Shown piece by piece: positions 31,979-44,224 of a DNA stretch of 64,000 nucleotides. A program made the position numbers and the translations under genes. Numbering within the stretch: the first letter of the stretch is position 1; each line of letters begins with the position of its first letter. The DNA lies in NCBI GenBank assembly GCA_027475525.1, contig JAMWFC010000115.1, positions 1,116,001-1,180,000 of the forward strand, read 5' to 3'. Origin of the DNA: Macrolepiota albuminosa. Lineage: Eukaryota > Basidiomycota > Agaricomycetes > Agaricales > Agaricaceae. Below the pieces are notes generated by a model. It ran no database searches, had not been told where the DNA came from, and worked only from the letters and a program-made list of their open reading frames with translations.

Positions 31979-34900
31979 ATATTACTTCAGACATATCATA
32001 GCATGACATGTTTTATTTTTAAGCTGTGTATTGCATTTTTCTCCCACTATATTCATCAGATTACAGCCTTATTGAAGAGAGTTTTAGTTGCTATATATTA
32101 TATTTTTATTGGACTAATAGATAATAATATTAACTTCTATTTTTAAGTAAAAAAGCATCTTTGTTACTATTATATAGAATTTCAGAATAGTCAATTTTTA
32201 GAACATGATTTTATTAAAGCATATTTTACTGCTTTTATAGCAGAAAAGTCTCTTGGTTGATTTTAGAACTGTAATTATCTTTAAAGTAAAAAAACAATAT
32301 GTATATTCATATAAAGAAGCTATTAAATATAAGTAAATATCAATTAAATCAAGTAGTAGCACAAAGCATGCTGCTCTTTTTTTATGCTAGCTGAACAAAA
32401 TACAATGCATTGCTTTTGAATTTTATTTGTTAATAAATTTTAACTGTTTTATACTAACACTGCATAAAATGGCAGATTACTAAAAGGCGGGATGTTTTCA
32501 GTTTTTACATATCCTGGACATATTTTCACCACATTCCAGCCAGATTATGAGAAATTGGAATATAGACCCAATGTTCAAGATACAAGTAAATCACAGATAG
32601 AGTTCAGCCTGATTCTACTCAGATTATGCTATATTGTAATTTAACCCCCCAATATATCTGGCTACTGCACCCCCTACTGCATTTATACAGCCAGCTCAAA
32701 TTCAAATTGGATTTCTTTGAGAGCCATTATATATATATATTATACAGTACTATAGCTAGTGCTACATATCACATATACATGTGTCAGACCTATAGCTAGC
32801 TATTGTTGGTGAGGGTATAAGGCATTCTCCTGGATAGAACTAGCACACATGTGGTATCATAAAGCTGGATAGACTAATCCAGACACGCACACACATCCTT
32901 CATGAGTTCAAGATTAATATCAAAGTGAGCACTGTGCATGTGGACAGAGATTCAGCTAGTGATGTACGTCGATGTTGAGGATTCTTCCTTCCAATTTGCA
33001 CAATGATTTTGTATTTTTCCTTGAGATAAAACTGCAATATTCTATGGCCTCATCAAACATCGCTGAATGCACTTGTCAAGAACTAATCTGGAAGCAATGA
33101 TTGGTGTTGATGAAGAGGTGGAGGGAGAGAGGGACAAGGAATTGGCCTGAAGAGGACACATTGTCTGACTTGATGAAGCAGAACAGAAGAAAGCGACACA
33201 AGGAGATCTCAAAAGAATTCATGTGCAGAAGCAGAACGTGATTAAACATTGGAAGGTCCCTCAGTGGCTCAGGGTGTTGATGTTGTCAATGTGGACTCAG
33301 TGCCAGCACGTGGCTGGTCTTATAGTTATAGCCTTATAGCCAGGCACATAGCTGGTCTTGTGGTTTTCCAATACATGGCTGCCATAGCTGGTCTTCTAGT
33401 TATAGCCTGACACATAGTAGTTGGGGCCACAAATACCTTGTATTGTGATAATCCAATAGCTGGTCTTGTCCCAGAAGATTGTCACTGCCAGCTGCAGTAG
33501 GTCCTGGGCTTTTTGGCAAGGTGTGATGAAGGCAGGATTTGAATTCAGTGGTCAGACATATTCAGGGAAGGAGAACTTGACACGTCACACATTCATATAT
33601 ATGTATGTGCACCGCATGTGCCGATGTTACATACTATAGTATATATACAAGACCATGTGCCCAAGATAGCTAGAATCTAGGTAGAATACACACGATATCT
33701 GTGGAATAGGCATAGATGATGAAAACTGGGAATCTGGCTGGAATGATGGTGTGATATGGCTGGTATGCATGGATTCCAAACATATCCTAACATCTCATAA
33801 TCTTCAATTTTACGCAGTGTAATTATTGTTTCATGAGTCGGGGATTGGCGCACACATGCGCCGCTACGAGCACGTGTCAGCACCTAAAACATCACTCGAT
33901 CGATTGTCTCTACGCATCCGACTCGTACCCCATTGTTCCCTTTACAAACCACAGACTGTCTCGCCAATGTCTCCATCCTTCACCCAATACTATCTCAGGC
34001 GGCGACCACTTTATTTATTTACCTATCAAATCCGTTCAGCTATCTTCAACTAAACTAACTATCCCTACTTGTTGTCCATTGTGTCACTTCTCTTTCTTCC
34101 GATACTCACTCACCTCTTTTCTCAGTCATTTCGTCACGAACGACGAATACTTTTGATTATTGTTTTGCTTATGTACTTACTTACCGTATGGGACCTTCTA
34201 ATAGTATGAAATGTATTTTGTAGTTTACTCGGATATTCAGTTTGCGACTTGTCGGTTTTCAATCATTCTGACAGGTCAACCGTTTCTGTGCCTGCCTAAA
34301 TCTAATCTATACTTTTGCGGTCTCTGGACCGCATCCCTCCCACCCCTCCCCCTCACGACTGAAAACACTCGTTGGTTACAAGGGTCATCATCGACTTTGG
34401 GTGGGAGGGTTTTCTTTTATATTTTTTTTTTCATTATATTTTTTTTCCTGGCGTGGGTTACCAAGGGTCATTAGTTTTTGTTGTTTGTGTGGGGTTGACA
34501 AGTGACAAGTGACGTTGAATATTGAATGTATCAACTAAACCACACGAGGATATTGGGTTTTTTCTTGCGCCAGCGCTGATTGATTGTGATTGGAATAACG
34601 AAACGATAACGTAGGCTTATCGTTTCGTAAAAGTACTATTTTCCGTACACAGCGCAACGCAGGGGGGATGTAATCGGCGTTTATCGATATCTCTCGTCAT
34701 CGCACGCAAGCGGGGACGCCATCACCGCCTCCTGAAAACTAAACCAAACCCCCCCGATTACGATTATCGATTACCCAATTACGAATCGAATACATACATA
34801 TTTCCGATCATCATTCACGCTCTCCGATGAGGAACGTCAAGGTTTTTCTTTTTTTACTTCCATAAGTCTGATGGGGAGGCAAGGCGGGGTAGGTAGGTGG

Positions 34901-35195
34901 GTATGTGGGTAAGGTAGGCTTCCTTACCTTTCCATCAAGAGTGTTCCAGTTCCACGACGACTTTTCTCCCCAGGTCGCTTCGCTTCCGGGTACCCCGGTG
35001 TGTGAGCGGGAGAGGGGGTGGAGTGGGAGATTAAACGGAATAGGACAGAGGGAATGATGATGTGATTTATCTTTATCCTCGTGGCGCGCCCTCACGCAAC
35101 GCAACCCCCGTCTCGATCGTGTAATTAATTTTCTTCGTTAGGTAAGCAATACTTCATGGGTGCCCTCGAATTGATGGATTCCTGAATAGCAACGC

Positions 35196-38096
35196 ATGGC
35201 TGGTCTTTTGCGCAAGAAACACAAGAGCGAGCAGCGGCCCAAGAACGAGCAGCGGCCCAAGGCCCCGGAGCAGAGGCAGCAGGCATCGCTGCCGCCGCCG
35301 CCGCCGTCGACGACGACTTCGACGACAACAATGAGTGTCGTAGACAAGCGGGTTACACGAGACATGGAGGTGAGTGCGGGGACGTGGAGACGGGCTGGGC
35401 TTACCTGATGGCAGCTGGCAAGGCAACGGCCACGGGCCAAGGAGACGAAGCCGCCGACGCCGCCGCCGAAACCACTCATCTTCGCCGTGGCGGCGGTCGG
35501 GAAATGGGCGGCTCAGACTGCGGGGGTGCCGCTGGACAGGGATCCGTTTGCAAAGACACAAGGCGTCAAGATGCTTGCAGCCAACAACCCCCGCGTGCTG
35601 CCCTCGCCTGTGTCGTCCGAAGACGACGTGCGCACGCCGTCTCCCGCCGCCCAACCTCGTCCCAACCCCGATCTCGCCATCCTCTCTCCCCCTATCGTCC
35701 CTCCCACCCAAGACGGCCCAGACCACCTCACCCCGTTCCTCAGCGATCCCAAGCTCCTTAGCATCCTCCTTGCTTTTTTTTCCTTTTACGACTGGTGTCT
35801 CATTCTCAGCTTGAGCAGGGAGATCAGGTTCATGGTCGTGCAGAACCCCCATCTCAGAGAAACCGTCTTGGAGCGCTTTCTGTCTACTGTAGGGTACAAA
35901 CGCTGGGTCGGGGACGACCCAGATGACAATGACCCGCTGTCCCTGTCTCTGCAGGTACTTGCTTTCCTTCCTTCATTGAACACCGGCTGATTGGACACAG
36001 GATCTCGGCGATTACATGCGCGGAGTGTCGACGCCGACACACGAATACGCACGTATCGCCGCACTGTACAACCACTCGCTCTACGTGCACCCGTCCCACC
36101 GCGACCCGTCCCTCAACGACACCGTGCGCCACCTCGCCGCCTCCTGTCGCGCGTACACCCGCGTCGTCCTGCGTCTCCGCGCCCAAGCCGAGCGCGAAGC
36201 TGCCCTCGCGCGTTCACGCAGCGCAGCCGCAGCCGCAGCCGCCACGAGGTCCGCCTCACGCCCACCAAGCCGCGCGCCCTCGCCCACATTCTCATACTCG
36301 AACCAAAGCCACGCCTCACACGCGCACTCACCCTCCCGCGCGCCCCTGCCGGCGCCACACACTGCGGCCCACCGCGCACCGACGTTCCAGTCCCCGCTCT
36401 TCCGCCTCCGACGCGCCCCGCTCCTCCGCGTGTTCGTGCCCTCCCCCGACGGCGACTGGCTCTCCGACAAGAGCGTCCTCGAGTGCGAGGCCGAGTGCCG
36501 CCGCGCCGGCGTCATGGGCCTCATCAGGCTCGGCGACGTCGTCTGGGACGTCGCTGTCGGCGACGAGGGTAACGTCGGCCGCCTCGTTTGGGACGGCAGT
36601 TATCTTATCGTGAGTTCTTTTCTTTTCTTTTCCTTCTCCTTATCCTTTCCTGTTCTTTTTGCTTTTGCTTTTGCTTTCCGTTTCGTCTTCCTCCCTTCTT
36701 TCCGCTTCCTCCCTTCCTTCCTTCCTTGCTTGCTTCCTTCCTTCTTCGCATTCCCATGAACCCACCGCCCCCCCGCTAAAATCACACTTTATGCTTTAGG
36801 ATCTGGATTACACGTATTCGGCGATTGGCGATCTCCCAAAGTACATGCCGACACTGGCGTTTCCCCCGTCGTACTTTCATCGTGTCATCAGAACGGGTCC
36901 TGGTACCCCCGTCGGCGCTATCGGCGGCGGCGTAGGAGGAGGCGTGGGCGCTATCGGCGGTGTGGGAGGAGGTGTAGGAGGCATGGGAGGCGTCGGAGGC
37001 GTAGGAGGATTGGGAGGGGGAATGGGAGGGGGAGGATCTTCGAACCCGATCGCCCATGTCGATCTGAGACCCTGGGGAGAGGAGATTGCGGCCAACTTGC
37101 AGCTTCTACAGGATCGTGTTCGTACTGAGACGTGAGTCGAGTTTCTTTTTCGTTCTTCTTCTTCTTCTTCTTTTCGTTCTTCTTCTTGGCTCGTCTTTGC
37201 TTGTCTTCCTTTCTTCTTCTCTTTCTTCTTCTCTTTCTCCTCTTTGTTTGCTTTTTCTTTCGTTCTCTTTTCCGATGCTAACCTCTCTCACTCTCTCATG
37301 AACCAGACCACAAGGAACGTACCATAACGTCGTACGATGGGTACACCGTTCGTCATTCGTGATACGTCCACCGCCAAGAACGCAGCACCAGCACCAGCAC
37401 CGCTCTCCGCCCAGCGCGTTCCACCCCCCCTCTCCGTCCCACTCTTACCTCACTCCCTCCCCCTCCCCCTCCTCTGCTTACACCCACCTCACCCCCTCCT
37501 CCGCTTACTCCCCCTCCCACCTCGCCCCCTCCCACACAAACGCACACGGCAACGCACACGCACACGCGCAAGGACGCGTGGCGATCCCAGAAACAGGGCT
37601 CTTCGTCGACCCGGGGTGGTACGGCACGGTCGTGGTCGAGACGGAGGGGACGAACGAGGCGCTGGCGGATTTGCAGGACCGTTGTGGGCCCGGTGCGTTC
37701 CCGCCTCGGCCGGCGCGCGTTGATCCGCTCGCTCTTGGTCTTGGTGGTGGTGCTGGTAATGGTGCGGGTGTTGGGAATGGGAATGGGAATGGTGTTGGAA
37801 ATGGGAATGGGAATGGTGTTGGTGTTGGTGCTGGGGTCAAGGCGAAGGCGACGGATCGCGAGGGTAGGCTTGTGTTTCGGATTTTGAGGGAGAGGAGGTG
37901 GGTGGTGCTGGGGTCAAGGCGAAGGCGACGGATCGCGAGGGTAGGCTTGTGTTTCGGATTTTGAGGGAGAGGAGGTGGGTGCTTTTTTTTTTTTTGGTGT
38001 AAGAGAGAGATATGGGGAGGCTGATGGGTTTTTTTTGGTAGTCGGCCTGGAGAGATTTGGATGCGCGCTGTGTCGCCTAAGGAGAGGCTTTTGTGA
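35196..38096 (+). CDS. Conserved basidiomycete protein with an F-box-like segment, 766 aa
   Basis: Six exons: 35196-35369, 35415-35954, 36001-36609, 36800-37131, 37307-37897 and 38042-38096 (2301 nt, in frame throughout, all GT-AG). The N-terminus is MAGLLRKKHKSEQRP, then a Pro-rich tract. Around residues 170-220 an F-box-like stretch reads LLSILLAFFSFYDWCLILSLSR. The middle region is well conserved in sense, with RAYTRVVLRLRAQAE, LLRVFVPSPDGDWLSD, LRLGDVVWDVAV-type and LPKYMPTLAFPPSYFHR segments. The last exon encodes RPGEIWMRAVSPKERLL. Low-complexity inserts occur: a Gly/Val/Met run (36910-37040) and an Asn/Gly run (37745-37830). I recall similar proteins in Agaricomycetes but know no function. 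A 77-bp duplication overlaps the last donor site without breaking the model. Confidence 0.85.
37827..37980. repeat. 77-bp tandem duplication over an exon end
   Basis: Identical units at 37827-37903 and 37904-37980, each containing the exon end and the GTGGGT donor. Only the first unit is in frame with the upstream exon. With one unit the last intron is about 67 bp, in line with the others. Confidence 0.95.
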
Positions 38097-41000
38097 TGTG
38101 GGTTGTGCATGCGAAGATGCACCGCAGCACCAAAGCAACGAAGCAACGAAGCAACGAAAGAGACGAAAGCGACAAGTGAAGAAGAAGAAGAGGGTTCGAG
38201 TGTTTTTTTATGTTATTTCCGGAACTATTATCATTTAGGTTCAAGTTAATTTATATTTCCTTTTTTTTTACCTTCTCTACTCCCTTGTCCTCCTATTCCC
38301 TCCTGCACCCTGTCTTGCCCTGCTCCGTTCTGCCACTGCCACTGCCACTGCCACTGCCTACCTACCTACTTACCTCCCTGCCTGCCGACAGACTTCGTGC
38401 ATCCCACACATTCCCCACCAATCCCGTTCAACGCTGATTTTTTCTTTTTGCGTTTCGTGCGTAGGGATAGGGACATACTCGTCTATAGAATATTAGTGCT
38501 CTTTCCTTCTTTCCTCTCCTTCACCTTGCCTTTCCTTTCTTTTATAACTGACTTTCTTTTAGCTGATCTGATACCCACCGTTACCCTTGAATTCCCTATA
38601 TGCCCCCTCACTCGTCTCTGTCCCGTTTCCGTTTTCGGTTTTTTTTTAGATATCTGTTGTGATCAATTCAGATAACATAAATATAATATATCGCATATCG
38701 CATAACCTCTAACGCATAACGAGCTTCCGACTCTTTTCCTTCCTTTCCTTTTCCTTCCTTTTCTTAGCTGACCTTATACCCACATTTACCTCCTTCCCTA
38801 TATGCCCAACCACTCGTCTGTGTCCCATTTCCGTTTCCGTTTCCGTCTTTTTTTTAGATATCCGTCGCCTACGCATCGAATACATAACATAATATACAAC
38901 TCATCACATATATCACGCATAACGGCTTCCTACCTCGTGTTCGTGTTCGTGTAAGATGTCGAAGCTCGCAGACGGGCGCTGGGCGATGGAATGGCGTTGA
39001 TCAGATCGTCGTCTAGATTCCACAGATTCGCAAGTAGATTCGTACGTAGATTCGTACAACCCTGGGTTCGGGGATCTATGACAATGGGGATAGATTGATT
39101 GATTATTGATTATTGGGAACGTGTGTAATGGGCCCCGAATTACATTACTATTATTACTTATTAACTTGTGCCTATCTCTATTCTCTAGCTCGAGGTGACC
39201 TGGCTACTTATACTTATGCTTAAGTGAACCCCTCGTCAGCGCGGATAATGAATATGAATGACTTCCGTGTGGTTCTCCCGCAGGGAGTAGGACGTACGAG
39301 CCGGAGTAGACACTGCGGACCGCTGAAAGTACTTTCTTCCCCACCCCACCCCACCCCACCTGATCTTCCCGCGAATGAACGCGTTGGCTTCTTGTTCAGG
39401 GTGGGTTGGGAGTGCGATTCCTCCCGTTTGCTGCTGGGGTTGATGCTTTTTTTGTGTGGGAGGCTTTTATTGATTTGTTGTTACGACAGACAATCCGGCG
39501 GGGATCCTGGTAAGGTGTGGTGTGGTGTGGTTAATTGTATCCAGAGTTCTTCGAAGGGGCAAAATCTAAAAAAGCTGGTGTGCCCCGGTGTTCTAGATCG
39601 CCGGCGAAATGTTCGTTCCGTGACTATGTAGTAAGTCCTGCCAGTGGCTGTTGGTTACACATTGTGAATTAGAGAGGCGATAACCCAGTCGTAGATGGTC
39701 GATTGCTGCTGGGGCTCATATTGACGAATTCGGCCGTACGGCTGCATCTGACGCTTGCAAATACTGAATGGAAGAAAGCTGGTGTGCCTCGACGTTCTAG
39801 ATCGCCGGTGAGATGTTTGTTCCGTGACTAGCTCGTACCCGTGGTCGGAGGCTCAGAAACAACATCAAGCCCGTGTATGTAGGTAACGTGAGCGTGATAA
39901 TTCATTCAAGAGCTGCTAAAGAGCCTGAATTTCAAGGATGCGAGTAAAGGCGCTGAAAGGATGAGACATATATGGCAAGAATGTGATGCGATGCTGCTGG
40001 CTTTAATCGACTGGAACAAGTTTAGTGTCCCCGTGTTCGCTCGGTTCGTACCGGGGTGGAATGGTCATAGTTCTGACAGTATCTCTCCTCCTTCTTCAAT
40101 GACTGTGAAACCCGTCTCCGGTGTTCTGTGAAAGAAAGTCTTGTAATTCGAGTGCGAAGCCCTACCCTGTCATTCATGCACTGGCTTGTCCATGTACGCA
40201 GAATGGTGCATTTATACCCAGTGATAAGGCTTTCAAGCCTTTTCGTCTGCTGTTGCTTGTGAAATGGAAAGGCGACCATGGAACGGAAGATATCAAAGAC
40301 AAGCTTTCATTGACATTGAAGGAGAGTGAAGTTGTAACCGATGGCACGGTAAACATCTGCGCTCTAGAACCGGGATCGAGAGAACGAAGACCTATCATAT
40401 ACTGAGTTGCACATTGGCCTTTGAGTTTTGGGAGGCAAATGTGCAAGAGACCTATTAGTAGATGTAACCGACCTTCAGATTGCAGGTTCAACGCAGTACT
40501 AGTTGTAGTTCTAAAGAGTAGCAAGGCAAGAAGAGCCACCCCGACTACTATAGTCCCTACGATGGCACCACCGGGAGGCGCACTGGATGCTGGGAATACG
40601 CTTAGTAGAAAACGCTATGGACAGCAAAGTTCTAACGCTGCGTCAGCCAAGGTCGCGACAGGTCACGTTTCGTAAGCAGGTCTTCCCTCGGTAGACATGG
40701 AAATGTTCGGGAAACAAGGGGCGTGTTTCTATCGACGTTCTTTAGAATACCACAAATTTGTTAATGCTTAGACAGATCAGTGTTTCCAATGCACACCTTG
40801 AAAAGTCACCTCCACTGTACCATAATTACCGCTAACCACACCCAAGTCATCTTTTGTGGAAAATGGGGCACAAACCCAAAGGAAGCGGGGCCTGAAACAA
40901 CGATCCAGAACTGACACCATCAATTTCCCCGCAGTCGTTGGTAAAAGGTTCGCCATCTCACGAGTAAAACAAGAGGGAATATTAGAAGACATTCTTGTGA

Positions 41001-41283
41001 GCCAAGGATAGGACGGGTAAACTTCGGAGGATATCATTTTGGCCTTTCAACTGATGAGAGGGAAACGATAGGTGCCTCGTCAGATATGTTCCAAGGCATT
41101 GCCGCTCTCTCTCAACAGTACAGGGTTCCCTGATTCCACGAGTGTGGAACCATGCTGCAACGAACCTGTTGGATCAAAGATACACATCACAGTTTGAGTT
41201 TTCCGATTATGGCCACGAATCTAATGCGACACCCAAACATCACAGACACACTGCCAACTTGAAGCATCGCGTAAAGGACGTCG
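38097..41283. other. Region without a recognised gene, with small repeats
   Basis: Pyrimidine-rich sequence and two diverged copies of a segment (about 38575-38665 and 38780-38870) sharing CCCTATATGCCC, CACTCGTCT and TTTTTTAGATATC. At 39572 and 39777 a segment of about 60 bp is repeated (AAAGCTGGTGTGCC, GTTCTAGATCGCCGG, TTCCGTGACTA). Open frames on the minus strand at 40174-40539 and 40777-41037 have no features I recognise. Confidence 0.6.
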
Positions 41284-42259
41284 CTAGATCGAATAGAACA
41301 CCTCTATCTTTGCTGCATGTACGTAATTCACCCAGCCGGGATACTGCAAACACTGTCAGAAAGAGCGAAGGAGATCATCAAACAAAAAAGTGTACTTGAG
41401 CCCTCGCCATAAGGACAATTCGATCACCAGGAGCCAAAGCGCTGATAAACCCCCGCCCAGTCCTTGCCCCTTTAGCTCTCGCTGACGCCTGTGCGGCATC
41501 ATCAACGATGTCGGACCTCATCCAAACGACTTCATGCTCCCTCACGGTTGACGAGACCTGCATATTATACTGCAATTCCCAACGTCTGCCTTGTTCGAAC
41601 GGGTTGACGACTTCTTTAGCGAAACTATCGCTGAAAGCATCTGCGTCGAAATCTTCCACGTGTTGATTCAGCATGATAGGAGGAACAGAATCATCAGGAA
41701 CGCTGCGCATTATGCCAGCTTCGAACCATGTAAAGGACCCATTGTATGTACCTAAAGATCTCCAGAGTATAAGACTATCAGTTACGAGGAAAAGCGATGT
41801 ACCGTAATTATTAGGATCCCCACCCCAACCCTGATCACAGCTTTTGAGATTGAACTTCACCATCTCTACCTTGAAATGCAAATGTCTCGTAGGGATAATC
41901 GGTGTTATGAGGTAATACGCTGCAGCATTATTCCTAGTCCTGGAGTCAGCCTGCACTGCGGTATATTTGGTATTCTTCGCTGAAACACAGGGCCAGTATT
42001 GTGCGGCATGGAGGATGACAATCACAAGTTCTGCGGGAACAAGTTGTACGAGAATGGCCCGTACTGCGAAGACGTCCTCATCTGTAGGATTCGACTGATG
42101 CTCGGCCACTTCAACCTTGTCTTCTGAATCAACGACATCTGGTTCTTCTGGACCATACACAGTATTCTGAAGCATATTCAGGAAAGAACTGATGAGACGC
42201 ATCGGTGATAAGAAACGGGGTGTTGAATGTAAGAAATTATAGAGTTGATCATGTAGCAC
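41284..42259 (-). CDS. Conserved fungal protein with a DQGWGG motif, 307 aa
   Basis: Two exons, 42259-41396 and 41343-41284, with a 52-bp intron (GTACAC to TTTGCAG); total 924 nt. The N-terminal part has DVFAVRAILVQLVPAELVIVILHAAQYW, resembling an F-box helix pair. The middle has HLHFKVEMVKFNLKSCDQGWGGDPNNYG and TYNGSFTWFEAGI, and the end has GDRIVLMARAQ joined to YPGWVNYVHAAKIEVFYSI. This arrangement (hydrophobic helical start, DQGWGG, SFTWFEA, PGW near the end) is one I know from uncharacterised proteins of filamentous fungi. Function unknown. It lies 150 bp from the SDR gene on the same strand. Confidence 0.8.
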
Positions 42260-42408
42260 AGGTTACACGACTCATTTCGCACGCCTCATTCACACCTTCG
42301 CACCCATCCGAGCTGATGAAAAATTCGAAAAGTGTCGTAAATGAAAGGTGAAGTGACTTTTTCCTTAGACATCGAGAGTGGTTTGCTAGGGTTGAGTTCG
42401 TTCTGACC

Positions 42409-43668
42409 TCAATCAAAGAATCTGCCTCCGTTACAAGACACCTGTCAATTTAATGTTGTTTTTGATAATCGCAGAATCGAATTATGCCGTGAATTACTTA
42501 CACTCTGACCTAAATGTCACGTCAGTAGATACCCTCAAGATCGCCATCAAGTACACTAACCTGTAACGAAACCTGCTTCTTTCGATGCAAGATAAGACAC
42601 AAGGCTTGCTATGTCAACAGGGCTCCCGTTGTAGCCGAGTGGTGATCTCTGGCGAAGCTGTCAAAGACCAATGAGCTCATGGGAGGTGCCGGTGCTATTA
42701 ATGTATTTACAAGTGCCATCAAGTCCCCTGTTTTACCTTGAGTAAGTGCTGCGTTCTCGCTATCGAGATACTCGACTACATGAGAGATTATTTGGCCTTC
42801 AGGATCAGGGGTAGGTACGTTTACATACGCATGGGTGTCTCAATGGGTCCGGGTGCATACGCGTTGACCGTTATACCATGCGAGCCTAATGCCATTGCTT
42901 TCCATGTGACATTAGAATCTTGTCATCCCAGGTCTTCAAAATTTCAAACCTACCCGCGCTCTGGGTCAGGCTCCTAATGGCAAATTTGGTAGCAGAATAT
43001 GCGGCCATAATCGAAGAACCTATGGTTGGGCGAGCATATCAATTATACTTGGATCGCACAGACTGTACCAGATTTACCCTGTTTTCCTGCCAGTGAGGAG
43101 GCGCCAATTATCCTTCCACCGCGACCTTGAGCGATCATCTGCGCTGCTGCATGCTTATAACAGAAGAACGTCCCTTTAACGTTAACGGCATGAAGTTTGT
43201 CCCAATCGTCTTCGGTGGCTGAAAAGACACATTTGAATGGGAGACGTTTGACAAAAGTAGGTAACCCACTGTCCAAGAACGGTTTCCATAGAGCGATCCC
43301 AGCATTCGCGACCATCTGTCCTGTCAAGCTGAATTGAGCCTAAGGCCTCCTTAGGAACTTACCACATCAAGACTCCCATGGAGTTCCACGACCTTTGTTA
43401 TTAACCCTTTTACTTGTTCCTCAATAGACACGTCTGTCACATAGAACGAGCTCTTTCTTTGTTTAGACCTGATTTCTTCAACCAGCCCTTCGAGGTCAGC
43501 ATTCGATATATCAGTTACGGCCACATCGAATCCGTCATCTGCCAGTCGCAGCGCAATTGCACGTCCGATTCCTCGGCCTTAAATTCGTATTAGTTCATCG
43601 CCTAATTTCACGAGTAGCAGAATATATAAACCAGCTCCGGTAACCAGGGCGACACCTTTATTCGACAT
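42409..43668 (-). CDS. Short-chain dehydrogenase/reductase, acetoin/diacetyl reductase-like
   Basis: A classical SDR assembled from about eight short exons. Exon 1 gives MSNKGVALVTGA, and the next gives RGIGRAIALRLADDGFDVAV, completing the Gly-rich NAD(P) site. The Asn-Ala-Gly motif is in MVANAGI. Next comes NVKGTFFCYKHAAAQMIAQG, then IIGASSLAGKQG (catalytic Ser) and AAYSATKFAIRSLTQ (YxxxK). Then VNAYAPGPIETPM, and the C-terminus FVTGQSVSCNGGRFFD. The catalytic triad is complete, so the enzyme is probably active as a cytosolic oxidoreductase. The substrate call rests on resemblance to the acetoin reductase subgroup and is an inference. Confidence 0.88.
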
Positions 43669-44224
43669 GTATGTTTGCGTATCTGCGTATAAGAGAAGGG
43701 GAGAATGAGTGTGTGACTCGCGCGTCTTCCTTTTGCCTCATGTATTTAACTTGACACGAAAGTCAGCCTGTGCCTGATCAAAAAACATTATACTTGATAG
43801 CACATGGGCATCAGTGGCTTCTTATACCAAATCGCAGAATTTCAAGGCAAACTGGCGACATCCGAGGGGATTCAGAAGCTCTGAATCTATTACGTACGTC
43901 AACATGTGAGGTCTGGTATGTCAATTCCTCGCGGCTGTTGGCCTCCTTGGAGTGCGCATGACCTGTTCTCACACGGACACCATAAATGCCGTAGAAGAAC
44001 ACAGCCTAAAAGCAGGTTCAATACATGCGGTAAACAACAGATTCCAAGTTTCACATCTCGCAGAATTGTGGATAAAGCTGAGTGATCTGTCTTTTTCCTG
44101 CCGGCCAGACATTGAGAGCAAATCACCATCATGATGTAATTGGATCTCCAAAAAATGGTACATTACAGGATCCATATTGTACAATGCCAAACTATTCCCA
44201 GGCATGAGCTTCACGTTTTCCGAC
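43669..44224. other. Spacer between SDR and P450 genes
   Basis: Upstream of the SDR start and downstream of the P450 stop. I see no gene. A P450-SDR neighbourhood on one strand is common in secondary metabolism, but no backbone synthase is in the window. Confidence 0.5.

Larger units (their letters stand above)
29488..35195. other. Gene-poor, AT-rich block
   Basis: No gene is recognisable over 5.7 kb. From about 30,090 to 33,000 the sequence is strongly AT-rich with long A and T runs and only short open frames. It contains a 166-bp minisatellite, imperfect direct repeats, a 77-bp duplication and a degenerate LTR. Composition returns to normal from about 33,800. The last part (34,200-35,195) is probably the upstream region of the next gene. 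Confidence 0.7.

Noticed and set aside
34330..34450. T-rich runs as transcription terminators
   Set aside because: They lie in a low-complexity region without an adjacent gene end.
40022..41037. Minus-strand open frames of 86-121 codons as a gene downstream of the DQGWGG protein
   Set aside because: No recognised motif, no consistent exon joining, and plus-strand frames are equally long.
42244..42409. Cluster of SDR, P450 and neighbours as a complete secondary-metabolite cluster
   Set aside because: No backbone synthase, transporter or regulator is visible; a P450 next to an SDR is not enough.
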